Positions 7,130 through 12,644 of a stretch of 12,644 bases of DNA are shown here, piece after piece (within the stretch, counting starts at the first letter, position 1; each line of letters opens with the position of its first letter). The notes beneath the pieces were generated by a model. It did not search any database. It had not been told where the DNA came from and saw nothing but the letters and a program-made list of their open reading frames with translations. Source of the DNA: Euryarchaeota archaeon UBA561. Its GTDB lineage: Archaea > Thermoplasmatota > Poseidoniia > Poseidoniales > Poseidoniaceae. Location: NCBI GenBank assembly GCA_002502295.1, contig DANX01000110.1:13300-25943 (forward strand). Direction: 5' to 3'. A program made the translations under genes and the position numbers.

Positions 7130-8118
7130 GGAAATTGCTCGTCCAACCAATCGTCGATGACGCTCTTTCTTGAGGCTGATTCATGCGACCCTGAATGCCT
7201 AAGGTCGCTCAACAAGTGAACCTGCAAAAGTCCTCCATAGGGGTGTCCACTCATGCATTTTATCAAACGCTCATGGTGGACAGCACCAAGTCGTTCGTCT
7301 GGTTCTGCCTGTACCAAAAGGGTCGGTTCCTTTGTCATCCCCCAAGAAGGGATGTCTGCATCGCTTAGACTTGATATCATCCGCTTTGGTCCGTTGATCG
7401 CGTTGAAATGGCGAATGGTCTTTGCCAAAACCCATGGGCGAAGCAATGGTGGGATGCGAAGCATGTTGCAGGTCTCGTGATGTATCTCGGTGTAGCCTGT
7501 CATCGGAGACTCGAATATCCATCCTTTGATACGGGTACCAATGGTTAATTCATCTCTCCTATGGCTAATGCGGAGACCCACAAATGCGCCCATGCTATGC
7601 CCAAAATAACACACGCTGTTCTCAAACCACTGTGGATGCGTTGCCTTCAGTTGATTCATGCTAGAAATTAAGACTGTGGTGGTCTCTTCGGCACTCCATT
7701 TAACAAGACGATCCGAACCACCGTGGCTGGGCAAGTCAACCACGATGACGGTCCAGCCACGCTCAATGAACGAAGACGAACGGTGCAACATCCGCATAGC
7801 GCCAGCTGTCCATCCGTGAATAACCCATGCCACCGGAGCATCAGAGTTCCCTTGGTGGACATAGTGCACAATGCAAAGGCCATTGCTTTGGATTTCAATG
7901 CGTTCCCAGTTGGGATCGTTAATTGGAGGCTTTCTCCGCCGTGGGGATCGAAAAGACCATTGCGTCATTACCTCGAGATAAACGAGAAACGACGTTAACA
8001 TCATCGAGAAGAGTGAACTTAACATGGAGAACCTAAACACAACAAGGGAAGTGATTAGTCCACTCAATGCCACAGCAATAGGGAGGACATGGTTACGTTG
8101 GCGCGCCCATCGTAGCAT
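7117..8118 (-). CDS. Membrane-anchored alpha/beta hydrolase
   Basis: A 333-residue serine hydrolase-fold protein. Two N-terminal hydrophobic segments (about 11-29 and 31-50) suggest membrane anchoring, followed by a basic stretch (RSPRRRKPP). The hydrolase core begins near residue 72. It shows an oxyanion-hole HGW motif (101-103), VVDLPSHGGSD (127-136), the nucleophile elbow GHSMG with Ser175, a candidate acid Asp274 in AEPDE, and a candidate histidine at His308 or His312 in LRHSGSHES. The triad is therefore complete. The substrate cannot be told; esterases, lysophospholipases and acyltransferases share this fold. It lies 26 bases downstream of the four-helix membrane protein and is probably co-transcribed with it. 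AGGTG before ATG 8118 is a possible Shine-Dalgarno. Its stop overlaps the tail of the convergent CNNM gene by 13 bases. Confidence 0.85.
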   Translation of the reverse strand: MLRWARQRNHVLPIAVALSGLITSLVVFRFSMLSSLFSMMLTSFLVYLEVMTQWSFRSPRRRKPPINDPNWERIEIQSNGLCIVHYVHQGNSDAPVAWVIHGWTAGAMRMLHRSSSFIERGWTVIVVDLPSHGGSDRLVKWSAEETTTVLISSMNQLKATHPQWFENSVCYFGHSMGAFVGLRISHRRDELTIGTRIKGWIFESPMTGYTEIHHETCNMLRIPPLLRPWVLAKTIRHFNAINGPKRMISSLSDADIPSWGMTKEPTLLVQAEPDERLGAVHHERLIKCMSGHPYGGLLQVHLLSDLRHSGSHESASRKSVIDDWLDEQFPHSS

Positions 8119-8144
8119 AGGACCCGCACCTGGAAAACTTGCGC

Positions 8145-9002
8145 TCAGTCTTCTTGGGTTGGCGGCTCTTCTTCGGATGATGATGCTTCTTCTTCAGCCT
8201 TTTTAATATCCTTTTTTGCCTTCCTTTCTTCTTGCCGCTTGAGGATTTGGTCTCCAAAGTTGCCCATGTTGTCAAGTCGCGCCCAGATACCTGTTGCTTT
8301 TTCTTCCTCTGTTGGCACGTACTTCACGAGATAGGCCCGAAACGCTAGGTCATACAGGCCTTGCCCCATTGCGCTTCCGCTGCGAAGGTAACGGTCAACG
8401 AACCAAAGAACCATGAAAATTGATCCAAGTGAAAAGTAAATGATGGCCATTGTACTATCTTCTTCAGTTAGATTTTGGAATTGTGTCGCAACGAGGATTA
8501 AACCGATGAGCGAGAGCAGACCACTGGTGTTGACTAAAATTCCGTGAAGGAACACAGGGTTGGTACCGTCTCCTCGTACGAACTTGGTTCGGGACACAAA
8601 CTGTCCAAGATTTCGACTGAATTTCATTGGGATAAATATTGCATTCACAATAATGATTCCGCCGCTGGCAGCGAAGAGAATGGTTGTGATGATTCCCGTA
8701 TCCGATGACGCGATGAAAAGAGCGGCAAAGAGCACACCGAAATTAATGAAAAAGTTAACCAGCGACGAGATGCGCTTGTTCATTTTCGTTGCTAACTCGT
8801 ATTCGTCAGAGAGCGCCATTGGACGTGCCCGAGGAGCGCGCTCCTTCTTCACTTTGGCAGGTTTTGCGGTCTTCGCCTTGGCCTTGGCCACAGGCTTAGC
8901 TTTCGCCACGGGTTTGGCCTTAGCCACGGGTTTGGCCTTGGCCACGGCTTTGGCCTTCTTGTTATCGCCTTCACTGGCTGCTGCTTTATCCAATAGTCCC
9001 AT
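8145..9002 (-). CDS. Four-helix membrane protein with Lys/Ala/Pro-repeat N-terminus
   Basis: I do not recognise this 285-residue protein. The N-terminal third (about 10-60) is highly basic and low in complexity, built on KAKPVA repeats and ending KERAPRARP. Four hydrophobic segments follow at about 80-100, 104-125, 152-173 and 186-206, then a globular stretch (LYDLAFRAYLVKYVPTEEEKATGIWARLDNMGNFGDQIL) and a charged tail ending in Ser/Glu-rich sequence. The positive N-terminus and negative C-terminus could make contacts with nucleic acid, ribosomes or acidic partners; that is inference. ATG 9002 is used, with AAGGAAGAG about nine bases upstream. An in-frame GTG at 9011 overlaps the upstream stop as GTGA and would add three residues. 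It is tightly linked to the proline-rich gene before it and the hydrolase after it. Confidence 0.8.
   Translation of the reverse strand: MGLLDKAAASEGDNKKAKAVAKAKPVAKAKPVAKAKPVAKAKAKTAKPAKVKKERAPRARPMALSDEYELATKMNKRISSLVNFFINFGVLFAALFIASSDTGIITTILFAASGGIIIVNAIFIPMKFSRNLGQFVSRTKFVRGDGTNPVFLHGILVNTSGLLSLIGLILVATQFQNLTEEDSTMAIIYFSLGSIFMVLWFVDRYLRSGSAMGQGLYDLAFRAYLVKYVPTEEEKATGIWARLDNMGNFGDQILKRQEERKAKKDIKKAEEEASSSEEEPPTQED
8877..8948 (-). repeat. 18-bp tandem repeat, four units, encoding AVAKAK/PVAKAK
   Basis: Four contiguous in-frame 18-base units lie at 8877-8894, 8895-8912, 8913-8930 and 8931-8948. On the plus strand the consensus is TTTGGCCTTGGCCACGGG. They encode AVAKAK once and PVAKAK three times. 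The inner two units differ from the consensus mostly at third positions, so the peptide is better conserved than the DNA. The flanks continue the theme in degenerate form (KKAK before, AKTAKPAK after). Such units expand and contract by slippage, so copy number may vary between strains. The composition resembles histone H1-like tails. Confidence 0.9.
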
Positions 9003-9007
9003 GGTGT

Positions 9008-10018
9008 TCACTCTTCCTTGTATTGATCGCCAATTGCCTGGTAAACATTGAAGTCTTCAGAACCAACAAATTCAGCGATTGAATCAGGTGACATGTTTCC
9101 AAGTTGGTCATCGACCATGACGTAAAACATGGCTCTTGTTTCTTCGTCGGTGGTTTCGGGAGATTCAATAACGTCTCGATACATTTCAAACCCTGGGCTA
9201 GCGACAAAATCATTGACGATGTTTTCCGGGAGATGATCACCGAGGAGATTGTCAACAATTGAGACAAACTGAGCAAAGAGCGAATCCTCTCCTTCATCCG
9301 ATGCTTCAGCGGTGGCCGGTTCCATCGGCTCAGGTTGAGCGCCTTCCTTGAGGGCCTTTCGCCGACTCATGAGTGCCTGTAGCGTGGGGGTTAATTCAGC
9401 CAAGGTTTGTTTATCACCCAGTGATTTTGCTTCTTGGTAGAGCGGTTTTAGCGTCCGCAACTCATCCTCAACTTGCTGAAGTTCGCTTACCGGTTCGGCC
9501 GGTTCATCGTTGAGGAGTTCAACGGTCGGTGCGTCTCGTATTTCAGCCACCTTTTCTTCGACAGCCGCTTTGCGCATGACGATGATTTCCCGATCTAAAT
9601 GGTGTCCGAATCGATCGGAGTATCGGTCAAGCAACGAGCCTGCCTCTTTATTGCTAATTCTGTCAATGTGTCCGTAGATTTGCTGGAGAGGTTTTTCAGA
9701 GCGCTTCGCCCAAAGTTCCTTGTAACCCTTTTCTTCTGTTATGCCAGACAATGTTGTGCCTGGGTCATTTACAGGGCTCGGCAGGGGCGTATTGGTTACC
9801 TCTGGCATAGGTGCAGGAGCAGGTGTAGACACCGGTGCGGGAATGGCGCTTGATGTGTCCGGGGCCGATGGGAGACCGGGAAGTGGGGGCAATGGTTGGC
9901 CACCGGGGGGCAAAGGCAGTGGAGCGGGAAGCCCTGCTGGGGGTGGTAAATCTGGCATAGGCAGGGTGGCTTCCGATTTCTTGGATTTCTTCCCTCTGCG
10001 CAGACCCAACGGACTCAC
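9008..10018 (-). CDS. Proline-rich acidic protein with duplicated C-terminal module
   Basis: No family is recognised for this protein of about 336 residues. It starts with a basic patch (RRGKKSKK), followed by a long disordered Pro/Ala/Leu region (about 20-84). A helical segment follows (about 95-150, KGYKELWAKRSEKPLQQIYG and on), then a Glu-rich predicted coiled coil (about 150-225). The C-terminus holds two related modules at about 251-284 and 298-331. No signal peptide or membrane segment is visible, so it is probably cytoplasmic or peripheral. The start is uncertain: GTG 10018 is reported, but the strong Shine-Dalgarno-like GAGGTGAG overlaps that GTG and lies five bases before an in-frame TTG at 10009, which would give MGLRRGKKSK. 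An in-frame TAG lies three codons before the GTG. The stop overlaps the alternative GTG start of the membrane protein as GTGA. Confidence 0.8.
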   Translation of the reverse strand: MSPLGLRRGKKSKKSEATLPMPDLPPPAGLPAPLPLPPGGQPLPPLPGLPSAPDTSSAIPAPVSTPAPAPMPEVTNTPLPSPVNDPGTTLSGITEEKGYKELWAKRSEKPLQQIYGHIDRISNKEAGSLLDRYSDRFGHHLDREIIVMRKAAVEEKVAEIRDAPTVELLNDEPAEPVSELQQVEDELRTLKPLYQEAKSLGDKQTLAELTPTLQALMSRRKALKEGAQPEPMEPATAEASDEGEDSLFAQFVSIVDNLLGDHLPENIVNDFVASPGFEMYRDVIESPETTDEETRAMFYVMVDDQLGNMSPDSIAEFVGSEDFNVYQAIGDQYKEE

Positions 10019-10052
10019 CTCGTCCTAAGGGATGAGAAACCACCCTTGAACC

Positions 10053-10074
10053 TTACCGGTCGTTGGCCCGGTAA
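10053..10074. promoter_or_regulatory. Inverted repeat between priS and the proline-rich gene
   Basis: TTACCGG (10053-10059) and CCGGTAA (10068-10074) form a perfect 7-base inverted repeat with an 8-base spacer in the 87-base gap after priS. On the minus strand it is followed by GGTTCAAGG rather than a T-run, so it is a poor terminator candidate. It lies about 35 bases before the GTG of the proline-rich gene, where a repressor site or 5'-UTR hairpin is possible. No clear TATA box was seen beside it. Confidence 0.4.
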
Positions 10075-10105
10075 AAGAAGTGTTCTTTCAACCCTATTCT
10101 TCACT

Positions 10106-11305
10106 TCAAACCAGCTTCGCCCAACCTTTCAAGACGAGGAATGTCGCACCTGATTCGTGCACGCGAATACGATCACCTGCGGTGCTTTCGTGTCGTCGGT
10201 CGCCAAATTGAGCAACGGCATCATCGACCAACCACTCTACATCCATGGTTTGGTCTAAACCAAGGACGTAGGCTTCATTCAGAGGGTTATACGGATTTGA
10301 ACCATCCGGGTCCAGGCGCGACAAAGGAAATTCACTCACTCTCATTCCGGATTTTCCGTGCAGCGAAGTTGGCCATCGAATCTGTCTTCGGACGTCAATC
10401 GTGACCACCTCGTCCGTTTCTCCAGCCGAACCCAACACCACAGAAGCATCTGCCTTTAACAAGTTTAGAAAGAGAGCTTGATAGTTGCCTAAAATCTCGA
10501 ATTTTCCGTCCCGCAATCGCTCAACACGGCGATCATGACCCAAGATTTCAGCCAGTCGTTTTATGGCGGTTGCAGAACGTTGCGATGTGTTTCCTTCGCG
10601 GTCTTGAAGGGATTGAAGAGCCGATTCAAGTCGTCGCAATTCTGGGCCGCTCCCTTCTGCGCCACGTTGGATCTGGCGCAGTGTTTCGATCATTGAGTCC
10701 ATCCCCTGCCGAATACGTTGCGTCCATCCTTTGGCTTCCATGTCATGGTACCGTGCAAGACCTCCCTGAACATCGACGCCCTCGCCACGAATGTGTGAAA
10801 CAAGTTCTCTACGCGCCTCTGAGTCGAGATGGAACAAGTTGGGATCTCGATAATGGAGGTGGAAACCACGATGCCCGGAAAATGTCACTTGGAGGTAGTC
10901 CTCCGAGAAACCAAATTCAGGTTCGAGGAAATCGTTCCAGAGGGCCCAGGCTTGTTCTTGGATGACCGCCAACATTCCAGGGAAATCACGGTCTGTCACA
11001 CCCGGAAGGTGATCTCCATCCAAATCGAAGATCAAATCTGCCCCCTGCCAGAGCTTGTCAGCCATTTTAAGCTCAAATGGTCGTTGCCAATATGCCGTTG
11101 AGTAAAAGCAAGAATGCATAGCTCTCTGTGTGAGGAACGATTGGACTTGGTTCACGCTTGAGAACGATTTGTGGCGTAAAGGAGGGGCGCCACCAAAAGG
11201 AATGAACATCCATTCACGTGTTTTGATCCTCGGTGGAGACCACACCGATGCGTGTTGATAATACTGGCCAAAGCGATGCGCAAACCTTGCCCAGCCACTT
11301 GACAT
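10106..11305 (-). CDS. priS: DNA primase small (catalytic) subunit PriS
   Basis: A 399-residue archaeo-eukaryotic primase catalytic subunit, which with PriL synthesises the primers for replication. The catalytic acidic pair lies in DLIFDLDGDH (Asp94, Asp96), and the third acid is probably Asp304 in VVTIDVRRQIR. The nucleotide-binding motif SGHRGFHLHY is at 143-152. The conserved WPTSLHGKSGM (311-321; family RLPGSLHGKTGL) carries His316. A helical Arg/Glu/Gln-rich stretch at about 190-260 separates the two halves of the catalytic core. Length is at the upper end for archaeal PriS. ATG 11305 is preceded by a GAGGG Shine-Dalgarno at suitable distance. PriL is not in the window. A zinc-ribbon gene lies 50 bases upstream on the same strand, and the leader contains a potential hairpin involving the Shine-Dalgarno. 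Confidence 0.94.
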   Translation of the reverse strand: MSSGWARFAHRFGQYYQHASVWSPPRIKTREWMFIPFGGAPPLRHKSFSSVNQVQSFLTQRAMHSCFYSTAYWQRPFELKMADKLWQGADLIFDLDGDHLPGVTDRDFPGMLAVIQEQAWALWNDFLEPEFGFSEDYLQVTFSGHRGFHLHYRDPNLFHLDSEARRELVSHIRGEGVDVQGGLARYHDMEAKGWTQRIRQGMDSMIETLRQIQRGAEGSGPELRRLESALQSLQDREGNTSQRSATAIKRLAEILGHDRRVERLRDGKFEILGNYQALFLNLLKADASVVLGSAGETDEVVTIDVRRQIRWPTSLHGKSGMRVSEFPLSRLDPDGSNPYNPLNEAYVLGLDQTMDVEWLVDDAVAQFGDRRHESTAGDRIRVHESGATFLVLKGWAKLV

Positions 11306-11311
11306 ACGCGT

Positions 11312-11337
11312 CCCTCAAACGCACCAAACGGTGAGGG
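11312..11337 (-). promoter_or_regulatory. Possible Shine-Dalgarno-sequestering hairpin in the priS leader
   Basis: On the minus strand CCCTCA (11337-11332) can pair with TGAGGG (11317-11312), and the latter contains the GAGGG Shine-Dalgarno of priS, which ends six bases before the ATG. Between them lies CACCGTTTGGTG (11333-11322), a perfect 4-base-pair hairpin sharing two bases with the first arm, so the two structures exclude each other. This could control primase translation. The stems are short and the idea rests on sequence alone. Confidence 0.3.
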
Positions 11338-11355
11338 TTCTTGAAGAAAGCAGTA

Positions 11356-11565
11356 TTATTCGTGCTTCATCCAAAACCGCTCGTCAGCGTCGGTGACCTC
11401 TGTGGCTGTGTCAGAACCCGTCTCTTTGACGTAACATTTCCAACACATGTAGAATTTATCCACGACCATGGCGTTGCCAAAGGTAAGCCGGGTGCCACAT
11501 TCGTGACATCGGGGGCCCAATTCTCCATTTGGTGCTTGGGCAAGTTGGATGTGATCATGTGGCAT
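11356..11565 (-). CDS. Small zinc-ribbon protein
   Basis: A 69-residue protein with one predicted zinc ribbon: CHEC at residues 20-23 and CWKC at about 41-44, spaced as in rubredoxin-like knuckles. The N-terminus (MPHDHIQLAQAPNGELGP) is short and the acidic C-terminus ends DERFWMKHE. No family is assigned. The frame is preferred over the overlapping frames because of its paired cysteine motifs, an AGGAAG Shine-Dalgarno eight bases before ATG 11565, and its fit between same-strand neighbours (53 bases after the DOHH-like gene, 50 before priS). Similar small zinc ribbons bind RNA, DNA or partner proteins. The place next to priS suggests, but does not show, a link to replication or translation. 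Confidence 0.7.
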   Translation of the reverse strand: MPHDHIQLAQAPNGELGPRCHECGTRLTFGNAMVVDKFYMCWKCYVKETGSDTATEVTDADERFWMKHE

Positions 11566-11618
11566 GAGGTCGCTTCCTGGTAACCGGTCATCGCCTTAGT
11601 CTTTGAACTTGAGGGGCA

Positions 11619-12107
11619 CTACCATTGCGTTTGTTCAAACTCTGCACCGTCAACCCAGGCCAAGAGATCGAGGGCAACAATGCATGACTCTGCCACCTCG
11701 GGCTTCGGATCACGGCTGAATTTTTTGAGCGTCGGCAACACCGAACGGTCCCCAATGGCTCCCATGGCTTCCGCCGCTTCGTGGCGAACCATGACGTGTT
11801 CTTCCTCGTCTGCAAGGCGTTCGATAAGGGTGGGAAGGGCAACGACGTTTTGCATTTGCCCGAGGACGTAAGCGATTTCGTGTCGGAGAAGGGCGCTCGT
11901 GCTTGTAAACCCTTTGCAGAGCGCTAGGCAGGCGTCGTCGGAGCGCTCATTCCGTAGGGAAAAGACGGCTCTCATCCGCTGAAACATAGGTGATTCTTCA
12001 TCACAGAGTCGTGCGGTCAACTCGGATACACGGTTGTTTGGCAAAGGCGGTGCGGGGTCGACGGAGCCGTATTGGCTCACCTGAGGAATGCGGCCTTTGC
12101 TGGACAT
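11619..12107 (-). CDS. Half-length deoxyhypusine hydroxylase-like HEAT-repeat protein
   Basis: A 162-residue helical-repeat protein with about four HEAT units (about 26-155). It strongly resembles one half of eukaryotic deoxyhypusine hydroxylase (DOHH), the di-iron enzyme that hydroxylates deoxyhypusine on eIF5A. Shared segments include RMRAVFSLRN (44-53), LLRHEIAYVLGQMQ (73-86), MVRHEAAEAMGAIGD (106-120) and DPKPEVAESC (133-142). The metal-ligand type His-Glu pairs are His76-Glu77 and His109-Glu110, 33 residues apart, as in each half of human DOHH (56/89 and 207/240). DOHH is about 300 residues with two such halves; this protein has one, so a di-iron site would need a homodimer. ATG 12107 follows GAGGG and lies nine bases after the mqnD stop, implying co-transcription. 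The alternative is a generic PBS-lyase-type HEAT protein. The family resemblance is strong; the enzymatic role is inference. Confidence 0.8.
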   Translation of the reverse strand: MSSKGRIPQVSQYGSVDPAPPLPNNRVSELTARLCDEESPMFQRMRAVFSLRNERSDDACLALCKGFTSTSALLRHEIAYVLGQMQNVVALPTLIERLADEEEHVMVRHEAAEAMGAIGDRSVLPTLKKFSRDPKPEVAESCIVALDLLAWVDGAEFEQTQW

Positions 12108-12116
12108 CTGAGTCCC

Positions 12117-12644
12117 TCACGGCTCACCAATAAACCGCATGTTAACGGCATCAAAATCCGGACGAATCATGCCGAGTTCTTGACCTTCTTTGATGAAGAG
12201 GCGCACAGAATCACGGCCTTCTTGCTGATAGTCAATCGTCCGGTCGTTAACGTACATGCTCACGAATTCTTTGTTTGTTTCATCGTCAATGCCGCGACCC
12301 CAAGCTTTTGCAAATTCAAGGGCGTCATCTGGTGAGTTGAGGGCGTGCTCAATGCTCATTTTCGTGTACATCGTGATGTCTTGCATGACGTCCTCGCCAA
12401 GGTCTCGACGCACGACATTGCCACCAAGCGGCATCGGCCAGTTGGGCGTGCGTGCGTTCCACCATTTGCCCAAGTCAATGAGAACGTCCAGATCGTGGTC
12501 AACGTACGTCAGCTGTCCTTCGTGAATGATGAGCCCACTGAGGTATGTCCCATCGAGTACTCGGGGGATGATTTCGTCAAACGGGACCACGGCGATTTGG
12601 CAATCTCCCCAAGCCAGGCGAAGCCCGAGATGCGCACTGGTTTT
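12117..12644 (-). CDS. mqnD: MqnD-type 1,4-dihydroxy-6-naphthoate synthase, C-terminal fragment
   Basis: The frame is open to the right edge, so the N-terminus is missing; 175 residues are visible. They match the C-terminal part of MqnD, which converts cyclic dehypoxanthinyl futalosine to 1,4-dihydroxy-6-naphthoate in the futalosine route to menaquinone. Family segments are VVPFDEIIPRVLDG, GLIIHEGQLTY (the conserved catalytic-type histidine region) and PMPLGGNVVRRDLG, followed by the helical C-terminal lobe with Tyr/Met-rich sequence. The fold is a periplasmic-binding-protein-like VitK2 domain shared with MqnA, but the HEGQLTY and PLGGN motifs favour MqnD. No other menaquinone gene is visible. 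It is the first gene of the visible minus-strand run, with the DOHH-like start only nine bases after its stop. Confidence 0.85.
   Translation of the reverse strand, partial: KTSAHLGLRLAWGDCQIAVVPFDEIIPRVLDGTYLSGLIIHEGQLTYVDHDLDVLIDLGKWWNARTPNWPMPLGGNVVRRDLGEDVMQDITMYTKMSIEHALNSPDDALEFAKAWGRGIDDETNKEFVSMYVNDRTIDYQQEGRDSVRLFIKEGQELGMIRPDFDAVNMRFIGEP

Noticed and set aside
8877..8948. Tandem repeat considered as a CRISPR array
   Set aside because: The units are directly contiguous without spacers and are in frame within a coding region.
8560..9051. 163-codon plus-strand frame with hydrophobic and Ala/Leu repeats
   Set aside because: It is the antisense image of the Lys/Ala repeat and membrane segments of the real minus-strand gene.
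9741..10028. Gly-rich 95-codon plus-strand frame
   Set aside because: It is the complement of the proline-rich coding region; glycine runs are the expected shadow of proline codons.
11367..11591. 74-codon minus-strand frame overlapping the zinc-ribbon gene
   Set aside because: It lacks the paired CxxC motifs and has no ordered features; the other frame is better supported.

Overview
This 12.6 kb window looks like a compact euryarchaeal chromosome segment. The most likely source is a marine Thermoplasmatota lineage such as the Poseidoniales (Marine Group II); that assignment is inference from gene content. Domain-level evidence is strong: a proteasome-activating AAA ATPase with a C-terminal HbYX tail, an MBF1-type zinc-ribbon/HTH regulator, an archaeal/eukaryal DNA primase catalytic subunit, and a probable Tsr3 fragment. 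No rRNA, tRNA, CRISPR array, insertion sequence or phage gene was seen. Genes are packed tightly, no gap exceeds about 160 bases, and several genes overlap.

Layout. The left edge (1-583, minus strand) holds the start of a probable tsr3 gene downstream of an MBF1-like regulator. A divergent promoter region (584-689) leads into a plus-strand run: PAN ATPase, glutamate formiminotransferase and formimino-THF cyclodeaminase, the last two sharing an ATGA overlap. That run ends stop-to-stop against a long minus-strand methionyl-tRNA synthetase. Divergent from metG is a plus-strand CNNM/CorC-like membrane protein with CBS domains, whose 3' end overlaps the 3' end of the next minus-strand gene. From 7117 to the right edge all genes are on the minus strand. 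In transcription order they are a 3' fragment of mqnD, a half-length deoxyhypusine-hydroxylase-like HEAT protein, a small zinc-ribbon protein, priS, a proline-rich acidic protein with duplicated C-terminal modules, a four-helix membrane protein with a Lys/Ala/Pro repeat tail, and a membrane-anchored alpha/beta hydrolase.

How the genes work together. The two formimino enzymes form a pair that moves the formimino group of histidine-derived formiminoglutamate onto tetrahydrofolate and releases ammonia. PAN, MBF1, MetRS, probable Tsr3 and the DOHH-like protein all concern protein synthesis or turnover. The last three minus-strand genes (proline-rich protein, membrane protein, hydrolase) are closely spaced and may form an uncharacterised envelope module.

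The most notable item is the 162-residue DOHH-like protein at 11619-12107. It carries two His-Glu motifs 33 residues apart, the same spacing as within each half of eukaryotic deoxyhypusine hydroxylase. It could be an unduplicated, homodimeric version of the enzyme that completes hypusine.
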